A DNA stretch of 64,000 bases from Humibacillus sp. DSM 29435 (lineage in GTDB: Bacteria > Actinomycetota > Actinomycetes > Actinomycetales > Dermatophilaceae): the NCBI RefSeq assembly GCF_001758225.1, contig NZ_MAST01000008.1, forward strand, positions 1 to 64,000. The letters run 5' to 3'. Shown piece after piece: positions 34,070 through 42,627 of this stretch (the first letter of the stretch is position 1; each line of letters opens with the position of its first letter). A program made the position numbers and the translations under genes. The notes under the pieces were generated by a model that saw nothing but the letters and a program-made list of their open reading frames with translations, was not told where the DNA came from and did no database searches.

Positions 34070-35286
34070 CGGCCGGCACCCCGCGACTGCTCCGAGGCAT
34101 CAACGACCGGGCCGCGCTCAACCTGCTGCTCGACCGCGGCCCGCTCTCCCGGTCACAGATCGGCGACCTCACCGGCCTGTCGAAGCCAACCGCGTCGCAG
34201 CTGTTGGCACGCCTCAGTGAAGCCGGACTCGTGGTGGCGAGCGGCAACACGCACGGCGGTCGCGGCCCGCGAGCCCAGCTCTACGCCGTCAACCCGGACG
34301 CCGCGTACGTCGCCGGCCTCGACGTCACCCCGTCGCGCATCGAGGCCGCCATCGCCGACGTGACCGGCAGAGTGGTCGGCGAGTACCGCCACGACACTCC
34401 GCGGAAGGCGGGCTCCGACGCGGTCTCGCATGTCGTTCGTGCCCTTGAGGGCGCTTGTGCCCGCGCGGGGATGCCGGCCTCCCGGCTGCACCGGGTCAGC
34501 ATCGGCACCCCGGGTGCGTTCGACCCGAGAACGAAGAGGTTGCGCTACGCCCGACACCTGCCCGGCTGGCACGACCCTGCCCTCCTCAACCGGCTCACCG
34601 ACGAGCTCGGGATGCCGGTCGAGGTGGGCAACGACGTCAACCTGGCCGCCGTCGCCGAGCAGGCTGTGGGCGCTGCCCAGGGCGTAGACGACTTCGTGCT
34701 GCTGTGGGCCGACGAAGGTGTCGGGGCTGCGTTGGTGATCGGCGGTCAGCTGCACACCGGTGCCACTGGCGGAGCCGGCGAGGTGGGCTTCCTCCCCCTG
34801 CCGGAGACGCCACTCGTGCGTGACGTGCGGCGGGGCAACGCGGGAGGCTTTCAGCAGCTCGCCGGGGCGGCATCCGTGCTGGGGCTCGCTCGGTCGCTGG
34901 GCCTGCGCGCCAGCACCGCCGCCGCCGCCGTGACCGCCGCGCTGGGGCGCCCCGGCCCCGGTGACGAGCTGCTGTCAACCCTCGCCCATCGCATCGCCGT
35001 CGGCACCGCAGCCATCACCGCGGTGGTCGACCCGGCATTGGTCATCCTGTCCGGAGAGGTTCTCACCGCCGGCGGCCCGCGGTTGCTCTCCCTCATTGGC
35101 AACGAGCTCGGCTCGCTCGCTGCCGCTCAGCCCCGGCTCGCCCTCTCGGCCGTCCGACCCCACTCCGTGCTCACGGGTGCGCTGCATACCGCGTTGGTCG
35201 CCACCCGTGACGAGATCTTCGACACCGTCGCACACCCTTCGACCGCCAACCATGCGGGCGCAACCGTCCAAAGGAGAAAGCCATGA
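34066..35286 (+). CDS. csnR: ROK family repressor, CsnR-like
   Basis: The 406-residue protein has an N-terminal winged helix (RAALNLLLDRGPLSRSQIG then LTGLSKPTASQLLARLSEAG, residues about 13-55) fused to a ROK sugar-kinase-like domain (GIGTPG-type stretch VSIGTPGAFDPRT near 145, VGNDVNLAAVAEQAVG near 187). The zinc-binding cysteine cluster of typical ROK regulators is absent, as GNAGGFQQL replaces it. It overlaps GH9 upstream and the binding protein downstream (ATGA). Gene order with csnE-F-G-H-K matches the Streptomyces csn cluster, and the palindrome at 31966 fits CsnR sites; the symbol is by that context. Confidence 0.82.
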   Translation: MTAGTPRLLRGINDRAALNLLLDRGPLSRSQIGDLTGLSKPTASQLLARLSEAGLVVASGNTHGGRGPRAQLYAVNPDAAYVAGLDVTPSRIEAAIADVTGRVVGEYRHDTPRKAGSDAVSHVVRALEGACARAGMPASRLHRVSIGTPGAFDPRTKRLRYARHLPGWHDPALLNRLTDELGMPVEVGNDVNLAAVAEQAVGAAQGVDDFVLLWADEGVGAALVIGGQLHTGATGGAGEVGFLPLPETPLVRDVRRGNAGGFQQLAGAASVLGLARSLGLRASTAAAAVTAALGRPGPGDELLSTLAHRIAVGTAAITAVVDPALVILSGEVLTAGGPRLLSLIGNELGSLAAAQPRLALSAVRPHSVLTGALHTALVATRDEIFDTVAHPSTANHAGATVQRRKP

Positions 35287-36623
35287 CCCACCAACGACTC
35301 CGTCGCGGCCTGGCCGCTTCCGCGGCCGGCTTCACCGTCGTGCTCACTGCGTCGGCGTGCATCGGTTCGAGCTCGACCGGCGCCGCCGACGACCCCAGCG
35401 CCAAGGATGTGACGATCACCTTCTGGCACGGGTGGAGTGCCCCCAACGAGGTCAAGGGGATCCAGTCGACCATCGACGCGTTCGAGAAGACTCACCCAAA
35501 CATCCACGTCAAGCCCGTCGGCAACATCACCGACGACAAGATCAACCAGGCGCTTCGGGCCGGAGGGTCCAATGCCCCCGACGTCGTGTCGTCGTTTACC
35601 ACCGACAACGTCGGCGAGTTCTGCTCTTCCGGGGCGTTCATCGACCTGACGTCGTTGCTGAAGAAGTCGAGCATCGACCCCGCCGCCACCTTCCCTGCAG
35701 CGCAGCTGTCTTACACCAGCTACAACGGTGACCAGTGTGCGCTTCCTTTGCTGAGTGACGCCTACGGGCTCTACTACAACAAGGCGATGTTCAAGGCGGC
35801 CGGAATCACCGATCCTCCGAAGACGCTGTCGGAGTTCGACGCCGATGCGGCCAAGCTGACCAAGATGTCGGGTGACAGCTACTCCCAGCTCGGCTTCATG
35901 CCGAACTACCACGGCTACGAGTCGACCATCACCCACTTCGCCGCCCAGTGGTCACCCAAGTACTTTGCCGACGGCAAGGCCAACGTCGCGAACGATGCTG
36001 GCATCAAGGCTGCCTACGACTGGCAGAAGGGGCTGGTCGACAAGCTGGGAGGCTACGCGCCGCTGGAGAAGTACCGTTCGACCTTCGGCGACGAGTTCAG
36101 CGACAACAACCCGTTCATGGTCGGCAAGGTCGCCATGGCCATCGACGGCGAGTGGCGGGCCGGCATGATCGACGATGCCAAGGGCAAGCTCGACTACGGT
36201 GTGGCACCGTTCCCGGTTCCTGACAACCTGGCCGACCAGTACGGCAAGGGCTACATCACGGGAACCATCGTCGGCATCGCGAAGACGAGCCAGAAGCAGA
36301 ACGCTGCGTGGGAGTTCGTCAAGTACCTCACGACGGACACCGACGCTGTCGTCAACTTCGCCAACGCGATCCACAACGTGCCGTCGACGAAGGCCGCCCT
36401 CGGCTCTCCCAAGGTCAGCCAGGACCCGCATTTCCAGACGTTCGTCAGCATCGCTTCGAACGCGAACAGCAACACCACACCTTCGAGCCCGAACGGGGGT
36501 GCCTACCAGCTCACCCTGCAGGACGTCGGCTACGCGTACGAGTCCGGGAAGCAGAGCGACCTCGGTGCTGGCCTGACCAAGGCAGCCCAGCAGATCGACA
36601 CCGACGTCGCTCGGGCGAAGTGA
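35283..36623 (+). CDS. csnE: ABC transporter binding lipoprotein, CsnE-like
   Basis: A 446-residue family-1 solute-binding lipoprotein. The signal peptide ends at lipobox TASAC (Cys about residue 22). The start of the mature protein, VTITFWHGWSAPNEVKGIQ, and DVVSSFTTDNVGEFCSSGAF near residue 102 are typical of oligosaccharide-binding members. In the csn cluster this protein captures glucosamine oligomers for import; here that is inferred from order. ATG overlaps the regulator stop, and the permease gene follows after 10 bp. Confidence 0.88.
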   Translation: MTHQRLRRGLAASAAGFTVVLTASACIGSSSTGAADDPSAKDVTITFWHGWSAPNEVKGIQSTIDAFEKTHPNIHVKPVGNITDDKINQALRAGGSNAPDVVSSFTTDNVGEFCSSGAFIDLTSLLKKSSIDPAATFPAAQLSYTSYNGDQCALPLLSDAYGLYYNKAMFKAAGITDPPKTLSEFDADAAKLTKMSGDSYSQLGFMPNYHGYESTITHFAAQWSPKYFADGKANVANDAGIKAAYDWQKGLVDKLGGYAPLEKYRSTFGDEFSDNNPFMVGKVAMAIDGEWRAGMIDDAKGKLDYGVAPFPVPDNLADQYGKGYITGTIVGIAKTSQKQNAAWEFVKYLTTDTDAVVNFANAIHNVPSTKAALGSPKVSQDPHFQTFVSIASNANSNTTPSSPNGGAYQLTLQDVGYAYESGKQSDLGAGLTKAAQQIDTDVARAK

Positions 36624-36633
36624 GCCTGCAGCC

Positions 36634-37644
36634 GTGAGCGTGCAGTCGGCGTCGACACGCGGCATCCAAGGCGCCCGGCATCCGCTGATCAAGGGCCGGT
36701 CGGTACCCGGTCAGACCCTCAAGGGGCGACGCCGCCGCGAGACGTTGCGCACCCTTGCCTTCCTGTCGCCATGGCTGCTCGGCACGGGCCTGTTCTTCAT
36801 CTATCCGCTCGTGACCACCGGCTGGCTCTCGTTCACGCATTACGACGGGTTCGGAACACCCACCTGGAGCGGCCTGGCCAACTGGCGTTTCGTTCTCGGC
36901 GACTACCCCTTCTTCTGGCCGGCGCTGGCCAACACCCTGTGGTTCGTTCTGGTCATCGTGAGCCTCCGAGTGCTGTCAGGGCTGGCCCTCGGGATGCTCG
37001 TCATCCGGATCAAGCGCGGAAGCAACCTGCTGCGAACAGTCTTCTACGCGCCCTATCTCGCGCCGCCGGTCGCCGGCACGCTGGCGTTCGTCTTCCTTCT
37101 CAACCCCGGCACCGGACCCGTCAACCACCTGCTCGGGAAGCTCGGTCTGCCCCAACCGGGCTGGTTCAACGACCCGTCGTGGTCCAAGCCCGCCCTGGCC
37201 CTGCTGGCGGTGTGGGGTGTCGGCGACCTCATGGTCATCTTCATGGCCTCGCTGCTCGATGTGCCCCAGCAGCTTTACGAGGCAGCGATGCTCGACGGCG
37301 CCGGGGCCTGGAACCGCTTCCGGCACGTCACCCTTCCCCACCTCCGACCCATCCTGGGGTTCGCCATCATCACCGGCATCATCGCGACGATGCAGTACTA
37401 CACCGAGCCGCTCGTCGCCGGGCAGGTGGCCAGCGGACAGATCGGCGGCTCCGGCCAGCAGGTCGAACCCGGCTACCCCTCCGGTTCGACCCTGACGCTT
37501 CCGCAGCTGGTCTACAACCTTGGCTTCCAACGGTTCGACATCGGCGCCGCCTGCGTGGTCGCCCTCATCCTGTTCGTGCTGTCGATGGCCTTTGCCGCTC
37601 TGCTGATGCGCCGTCGCAGCGGGCTTCTCTCTGTGGAGGACTGA
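36634..37644 (+). CDS. csnF: ABC transporter permease, CsnF-like
   Basis: The 336-residue CUT1 permease starts at a GTG, has about 45 cytoplasmic basic residues, then six spans beginning LAFLSPWLLGTGLFFIYPLV. The EAA loop EAAMLDGAGAWNRFRHVTLP is near residue 213. An extended periplasmic loop between residues 265 and 295 (GGSGQQVEPGYPSG) is common in this type. It works with the next permease and the binding protein. Confidence 0.9.
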   Translation: MSVQSASTRGIQGARHPLIKGRSVPGQTLKGRRRRETLRTLAFLSPWLLGTGLFFIYPLVTTGWLSFTHYDGFGTPTWSGLANWRFVLGDYPFFWPALANTLWFVLVIVSLRVLSGLALGMLVIRIKRGSNLLRTVFYAPYLAPPVAGTLAFVFLLNPGTGPVNHLLGKLGLPQPGWFNDPSWSKPALALLAVWGVGDLMVIFMASLLDVPQQLYEAAMLDGAGAWNRFRHVTLPHLRPILGFAIITGIIATMQYYTEPLVAGQVASGQIGGSGQQVEPGYPSGSTLTLPQLVYNLGFQRFDIGAACVVALILFVLSMAFAALLMRRRSGLLSVED

Positions 37645-37647
37645 CCG

Positions 37648-38550
37648 GTGACAACCATGACCTCTCCCGCTCGCACGGCTGGTGCCACTCGTGCTGCCGA
37701 CCCGAACCGGAAGCAGCACCGCAGCCCCAAGGCCGCCCTCGAGTGGATCGCCCTGCACGCCTTCGCCGTGGCCGCGGCCCTCCTGTTCGTGTTGCCCTTC
37801 GTCTTCGTCGGTCTCACCGCCCTGATGAGCGACAGCCAGTCGCTGACACCAGACCTGTGGCCGACTCCGTTCGTGTGGCACAACCTCGTGCAGGTCTGGC
37901 ACACACCCGGCTTCCCGACGTGGTGGCGCAACACCTTGATCTACGCGGTGCTCGGCACCACCCTGACCCTGCTGTCGAGCATTCCCGTGGCCTACGCCCT
38001 GGCCTGCTTCCGGTTCCGTGGACGCACCGTCGCCATGATGATGGTCATCGCGACGATGATGCTGCCGCCGCAGGTGGCGATCGTTCCGCTCTACCTCGTG
38101 TGGGCGCAGGACTTCCACCTCACGGGAACGCTGTGGCCGCTCATCATCCCGATGGCCTTCGGCGACGCCTTCTCGATCTTCCTGCTGCGGCAGTTCATGC
38201 TGACCCTGCCCAGGGAGTATCTCGAGGCAGCGAAGGTCGACGGTTGCAGCGACCTGCGGGCCCTGACCAAGATCGTGCTCCCGCTGATGAAGCCGGCCAT
38301 CGCGGCCGTCGGGCTGTTCCAGTTCTTCTACTGCTGGAACGACTACTTCGGACCGCAGATCTACACGAGCGAGAACCCGGCCGCCTGGACCCTCAGCTAT
38401 GGCCTCCAGACCTTCAAGAGCGCCCACCACACGAACTGGAACCTGACCATGGCCGCGACCCTGCTCGTGATGGCGCCGGTCATCATCGTCTTCTTCTTCG
38501 CGCAGAGGGCATTCGTCGACGGGGTCACCTTGACGGGGGTGAAGGGATGA
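37648..38550 (+). CDS. csnG: ABC transporter permease, CsnG-like
   Basis: The 300-residue MalG-type permease has six spans and the EAA loop EAAKVDGCSDLRALTKIVLP near residue 193. A GTG start lies 3 bp after the csnF stop; the stop overlaps the GH4 gene by ATGA. No ATPase gene is present in the operon, as in the Streptomyces csn cluster where a general ATPase (MsiK) serves. Confidence 0.9.
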   Translation: MTTMTSPARTAGATRAADPNRKQHRSPKAALEWIALHAFAVAAALLFVLPFVFVGLTALMSDSQSLTPDLWPTPFVWHNLVQVWHTPGFPTWWRNTLIYAVLGTTLTLLSSIPVAYALACFRFRGRTVAMMMVIATMMLPPQVAIVPLYLVWAQDFHLTGTLWPLIIPMAFGDAFSIFLLRQFMLTLPREYLEAAKVDGCSDLRALTKIVLPLMKPAIAAVGLFQFFYCWNDYFGPQIYTSENPAAWTLSYGLQTFKSAHHTNWNLTMAATLLVMAPVIIVFFFAQRAFVDGVTLTGVKG

Positions 38551-39806
38551 AGCTCGTCGTCGTCGGAGGCGGATCGACGTACACCCCAGAGCTGATCGAC
38601 GGTATCGGCCGCTTGCGTGACACCCTCCCGGTCAGTGAGATCGTTCTCGTCGACCCCGCTGCAGAGCGGCTCGCGCTCGTGAGCGGAATCGGGCGCCGAA
38701 TCCTCGCCCGCCTCGGCCATCCGGCCCGGCTCACCACTGCCACCGACCTCGACCCTGCCCTCGAGGGCGCGGATGCGGTGCTGCTCCAGCTGCGCGTCGG
38801 CGGTCAGGACGCGCGAGAGCAGGACGAGACCTGGCCACTCGAGTGCGGGTGCGTCGGGCAGGAGACCACCGGGGCGGGCGGGCTGGCCAAGGCGCTGCGC
38901 ACGGTGCCGGTCGTGCTCGACATCGCCGAGCGCGTGCGCCGGAGGGCCCCCGACGCCTGGATCGTCGACTTCACCAACCCGGTCGGCATCGTCACCCGCG
39001 CCCTGCTCCAGGCTGACCATCGCGCCGTCGGTCTGTGCAACGTTGCTATCGGGTTCCAGCGGCGGTTCGCGCGCATGCTCGACGTGGAGCCGAATGCCGT
39101 CAGCCTCGACCATGTCGGCCTCAACCACCTCACGTGGGAGCGTGCCGTTCTCGTCGACGGGGTGGACCGGCTGCCGGAGATCATCGCCAGACGGTCGGAG
39201 GAGGTTGCCGACGAGATCGAGCTGCCGGCCGCCCTGATCTCCCAGCTGGGGGTGGTGCCCTCCTACTACCTGCGCTACTACTACGCCCATGACGAGGTCG
39301 TGGCCGAGCTGCGGAGGTCACCGAGCCGGGCCGCCCGCGTGCGCGAGATCGAGTCACGGCTGCTGAAGATGTACGCCGACCCGTCCCTCGACACCAAACC
39401 TGCGCTCCTCATGGAGCGCGGCGGCGCCTACTACTCCGAGGCTGCCGTGGCGCTGACCGCTGCTCTGCTCGGCAGCGGCGCCGGCCCGGCGACCCAGGTC
39501 GTCAACCTGCGCAACAACGGCATCCTGCCCTTCCTGCCCGACGACGCGGTCATCGAGACCTCCGCTCGGGTCGACCCGTCTGGCGTGATAGCCGTGCCCG
39601 TCGCGCCCCTCGACCCGCTGTACGCCGGGCTCGTCGGTGCCGTCACGGCCTACGAGCAGCTGGCCCTCGAGGCCGCGCTCAAGGGCGGGTACGCCCGGGT
39701 GTTCCAAGCCCTGCTCGCCCACCCGCTCGTGGGCCAGGTCGACGTGGCGACCAGGCTTGCCGACCGTCTGGTCGCGCACAACCGCACCTACCTGGCCTGG
39801 GCCTGA
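38547..39806 (+). CDS. csnH: GH4 family 6-phospho-beta-glucosidase-like enzyme, CsnH-like
   Basis: The 419-residue GH4 enzyme begins with the NAD+ site LVVVGGGSTYTPELI (residues 3-17). The metal-binding cysteine is Cys164 in GLCNVAIG and the partner histidine His194 in GLNHLTW. GH4 members use an NAD-dependent oxidation-elimination mechanism and need Mn2+ and reductant. The usual substrates are 6-phospho-glycosides, but within csn clusters the substrate is taken to be an imported glucosamine oligosaccharide, perhaps phosphorylated by the next gene product. A far longer open frame continues upstream to 36771 but overlaps both permeases and is not coding. Confidence 0.9.
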   Translation: MKLVVVGGGSTYTPELIDGIGRLRDTLPVSEIVLVDPAAERLALVSGIGRRILARLGHPARLTTATDLDPALEGADAVLLQLRVGGQDAREQDETWPLECGCVGQETTGAGGLAKALRTVPVVLDIAERVRRRAPDAWIVDFTNPVGIVTRALLQADHRAVGLCNVAIGFQRRFARMLDVEPNAVSLDHVGLNHLTWERAVLVDGVDRLPEIIARRSEEVADEIELPAALISQLGVVPSYYLRYYYAHDEVVAELRRSPSRAARVREIESRLLKMYADPSLDTKPALLMERGGAYYSEAAVALTAALLGSGAGPATQVVNLRNNGILPFLPDDAVIETSARVDPSGVIAVPVAPLDPLYAGLVGAVTAYEQLALEAALKGGYARVFQALLAHPLVGQVDVATRLADRLVAHNRTYLAWA

Positions 39807-39807
39807 C

Positions 39808-40821
39808 GTGACCACAGACCGGCGGGCGGCCGAGGGTCTGGCCGGGGTGCTGGCCGTCGACGCCGGCAACAGCAAGACCGATGTCGCACTCGTAGGTCGG
39901 GACGGGCGGTGGTTGGCCAGCGCCCGGGGCGGCCCGTTCCGCCCACACGTCGTGGGCGCAGAACTCGCCGTGGCAGGACTCGCCGAAGTGGTCGAGAAGG
40001 TGCGATTGAACGCCGGTCTACGAGCTGAGACTTCAGTGTTGGCCGAGCAGGTGACGGCCTGCCTCGCCAACGCAGACCTGGCACCGGAGGTGGCCGCCCT
40101 GCACGCAGCTCTCGTCGACCGTCGCTGGGGAATCGCCACCGAGGTCTACAACGACACGTTCGGCCTGCTCAGGGCCGGTCTCGACGAGCCTCGAGGTGTC
40201 GCGGTCGTGTGCGGAGCGGGGATCAACTGCTCCGGGATGCTCCCCAACGGGCGAACGGTGCGGTTCGCCGCCGTGGGACACATCTCTGGTGACTGGGGAG
40301 GTGGTGAGCTGCTGTGGCAGGAGGCGATGTGGTGGGCCGCCCGCGCCGAAGACGGCCGCGGCGCTGACACCGTGCTGCGCCAGCTGCTTCCGCACCACCT
40401 GGGACTCGACTCGATGACCGAGCTCATCGAGGCGGTTCACCTCGGACGAGTCGACGGGCCCGCCTGCATGAGTCTCAACCCCGTGCTCTTCTCGGCAGCT
40501 CTGGCCGGCGACGACATCGCCCTGCGCATCGTCGACCGGCAGGCTGAGGAGGTCGTGGCTCTGGCCTGGGCGGCCCTACGGCGACTCGGGGTCGAGCACG
40601 AGCCGATCGACGTCGTGCTAGGAGGCGGCGTGCTGACGGCGGGTCACGCGCAGCTCATGGACGGCATAGACCGGCGGCTGGCCCAGCGGGCACCCCACGC
40701 GCGCACCCGGGTCGTCACTGCTCCCCCGGTGGTTGGGGCCGCCCTGCTGGGGCTCGACCGGATCGGCGCCGACCAGCAGTCCAAGAACCGACTGCGGGCG
40801 CTGACAGCGGCCGGCCCCTGA
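39808..40821 (+). CDS. csnK: BadF/BadG/BcrA-type hexosamine kinase, CsnK-like
   Basis: The 337-residue protein is an ASKHA-fold kinase of the N-acetylglucosamine/glucosamine-kinase type. It shows phosphate-1 loop AVDAGNSKTDVAL near residue 18, phosphate-2 region VVCGAGINCSG near 133, VGHISGDWGGGELL near 152 and the adenosine motif DVVLGGGVLTAGH near 270. It starts at a GTG 1 bp after the GH4 stop and ends the operon. Context suggests phosphorylation of glucosamine freed from chitosan oligomers. Confidence 0.85.
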   Translation: MTTDRRAAEGLAGVLAVDAGNSKTDVALVGRDGRWLASARGGPFRPHVVGAELAVAGLAEVVEKVRLNAGLRAETSVLAEQVTACLANADLAPEVAALHAALVDRRWGIATEVYNDTFGLLRAGLDEPRGVAVVCGAGINCSGMLPNGRTVRFAAVGHISGDWGGGELLWQEAMWWAARAEDGRGADTVLRQLLPHHLGLDSMTELIEAVHLGRVDGPACMSLNPVLFSAALAGDDIALRIVDRQAEEVVALAWAALRRLGVEHEPIDVVLGGGVLTAGHAQLMDGIDRRLAQRAPHARTRVVTAPPVVGAALLGLDRIGADQQSKNRLRALTAAGP

Positions 40822-40849
40822 CTCACGGCCGGCGGGGTCACACCCGTCA

Positions 40850-41183
40850 CCGGTGGAACAACCTCGCGCCGAATGCGCGTGCTACGGGCTCTGCCGGTAG
40901 GACGATCACCTGCGTCGCGCCCGCCGGTCCGTTTCCGCCGGCCGGGGGCGGCGTGAGGCGTGCATACTGCAGACCGCCCGTACTGAGGAGGACGATGTCG
41001 TCAGGGCGTTGTTCAACACCAGCCCGTAGATGTCCTGAAGCCCGTCGCCGTTGATGTCCCCCACCCGCGACACCCCAGCCGAAGATGTTGGCCGCGTTCG
41101 TGCTGTAGAGGCGCGTCATGGGCTTGAGGCCGGAGGCGGTTCCGAGCTGGTAGAAGAAGCTCAGCGTGTCGCTGGCGACGAGG
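40850..41183 (-). pseudogene. FG-GAP/VCBS-repeat protein fragment, frameshifted
   Basis: Read leftward from the sulfatase stop, one frame gives LVASDTLSFFYQLGTASG and then SGLKPMTRLYSTNAANIFGWG; the next frame continues VGDINGDGLQDIYGLV, the calcium-binding-like DxNxDG core of FG-GAP/VCBS repeats; the first frame then returns with DDIVLLSTGGLQYARLTP. Two frameshifts therefore interrupt one coherent beta-propeller-like fragment, and no start codon or signal peptide is left. It is a decayed remnant of a secreted repeat protein. Confidence 0.6.
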
Positions 41184-42605
41184 TCAGTAGGGCCAGGTGC
41201 GCGGGAGGGTTCGTCGGGCTCTCAGCAGCCGCGCCAGCAGCAGCCCGCGATGGCGGGCCAGTTCGCCGGCTTGAGCGGCCTCGGCCGCGACGTCCTCGTA
41301 CTCCCCCGGGTCAGCTGAGAGGTCCCAGAGCATCTCGTCACCACCGGCGGTGACGAGATAGTGGTGGGTGGCCGAGCGGATCGAGGTCCAGTCGTCGTGC
41401 TCGGTGATCGCAACCTCAGGCCGATCGAGCCGAGCACCGCGAAGCATGGGTACCAGAGAGTCGCCCTGCAGCTCGGGCGGCGCTGGTACGCCGCACGCCT
41501 CCAGCAAGGTCGGAACGATGTCGAGCGCTTCGACCACGGCCTCCACAACGTGCCCACCAATCGTGTGACCGGGCCAACGAACGATGAGCGGTACTCGGGA
41601 CACGGGGTCGTCAGCCGGAAATCCCTTGGCCAGTCGTGCGTGGTCGCCGAGCCACTCACCGTGGTCGGCCAGGAACACCACGAGCGTGTTCTCAGCTCGG
41701 CCGAGCCGGTCGAGCTCGCGAAGGATGCGACCGACATGGAAGTCGACCTCGCTACAGGCCGCGAAGTACCCGTGTCGAATGGCCCTCAGTCGCTCCTCGG
41801 TCAGCCCAGCGGCCGCTGCCTGCGAGCGTTCCAGCGGCGCAAGCACGGACAACGGCAGCGTGGACCGGTCATAGAGGTCATAGAAGCGCTGAGGCACCCG
41901 GTACGGCGCGTGTGGCGAGAAGAAGCTCGCGATCGTGAAGGCGCGCTGCCCCGGAGGAAGCGACTGCAGGTGGTCGATCGTCCGTGTCGCCACCCAGGCC
42001 GAGTGGGTCAGCGACTCGTCTGCCGCAAAGACGTGAGCGTCGGCGAAGTCGTCGCGACCGGTCGTGGCCTGAGCATCATCCGATACGTGGCCAAGGGTGT
42101 TCTGCCACACCGCTGCAGCGGGTGGCAGCTCCGTCGGGAGCTGGTCGAGGGCCTCGGGCGCGATCCGGCGCAGCCAGGCCCGGTAGTCGTCTTCGTAGAC
42201 GCCGGGTTCGTCGGAGATGACGAGGGTGTCGAAGCCGTACGACGGATGCGGTTGCGCATGGTCGCGGTTGGCGTGGGGCAAAAAGTGCAGCTTGCCGATG
42301 GTGGCCGTGTGCCAGCCTCGGTGGCCGAGCAGGTCAGCGATCGTGCGCGTGTCCGGTGGCACCGGGATACCCATCCGGGTGATGCGCAGGTCGGAGGGGA
42401 GGCGGCCGGTGAGCATTGATACGCGACTCGGCATGCAGACCGGAGACTGCACGACGGCCCTGGAAAAGCGGACTCCGTCAGCCGCGAGCCGGTCGAGGTT
42501 GGGGGTGAGAACAGGCCATCCGGCGCAGCCCAGCGCATCCCAACGCCACTGGTCGGTGTAAACGAGCAGCACATCCGGAGGAGAGTGGTCTCCTGTCGTT
42601 CCCAT
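41184..42605 (-). CDS. Type I sulfatase
   Basis: The 473-residue protein is a formylglycine-dependent sulfatase. The maturation motif CxPSR is seen as CMPSR with Cys57, followed by the conserved VSMLTGRLPS. Metal ligands lie in VLLVYTDQWRWDALG near residue 12-26 and FLADHGEWLGDH near 293-304. No signal peptide is present, so it is cytoplasmic, which suits conversion by a formylglycine-generating enzyme before use. It is followed by an FG-GAP remnant and preceded by a phosphatase gene on the same strand (22-bp gap). The sulfated substrate is unknown; a link to the glucosamine operon next door is possible but unsupported. Confidence 0.88.
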   Translation of the reverse strand: MGTTGDHSPPDVLLVYTDQWRWDALGCAGWPVLTPNLDRLAADGVRFSRAVVQSPVCMPSRVSMLTGRLPSDLRITRMGIPVPPDTRTIADLLGHRGWHTATIGKLHFLPHANRDHAQPHPSYGFDTLVISDEPGVYEDDYRAWLRRIAPEALDQLPTELPPAAAVWQNTLGHVSDDAQATTGRDDFADAHVFAADESLTHSAWVATRTIDHLQSLPPGQRAFTIASFFSPHAPYRVPQRFYDLYDRSTLPLSVLAPLERSQAAAAGLTEERLRAIRHGYFAACSEVDFHVGRILRELDRLGRAENTLVVFLADHGEWLGDHARLAKGFPADDPVSRVPLIVRWPGHTIGGHVVEAVVEALDIVPTLLEACGVPAPPELQGDSLVPMLRGARLDRPEVAITEHDDWTSIRSATHHYLVTAGGDEMLWDLSADPGEYEDVAAEAAQAGELARHRGLLLARLLRARRTLPRTWPY

Positions 42606-42627
42606 GGAGATGACGATATCGGCGTTG

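Noticed and set aside
36771-38546. Upstream extension of the GH4 frame by about 590 codons
   Set aside because: It overlaps both permease genes in another frame, consists of Arg/Ala/His-rich noise, and the NAD-binding start of GH4 proteins fits the ATG at 38547 exactly.
40847-41119. 90-codon minus-strand frame as an independent gene
   Set aside because: Its middle is out of frame relative to the FG-GAP pattern around it; treated as part of a pseudogene.
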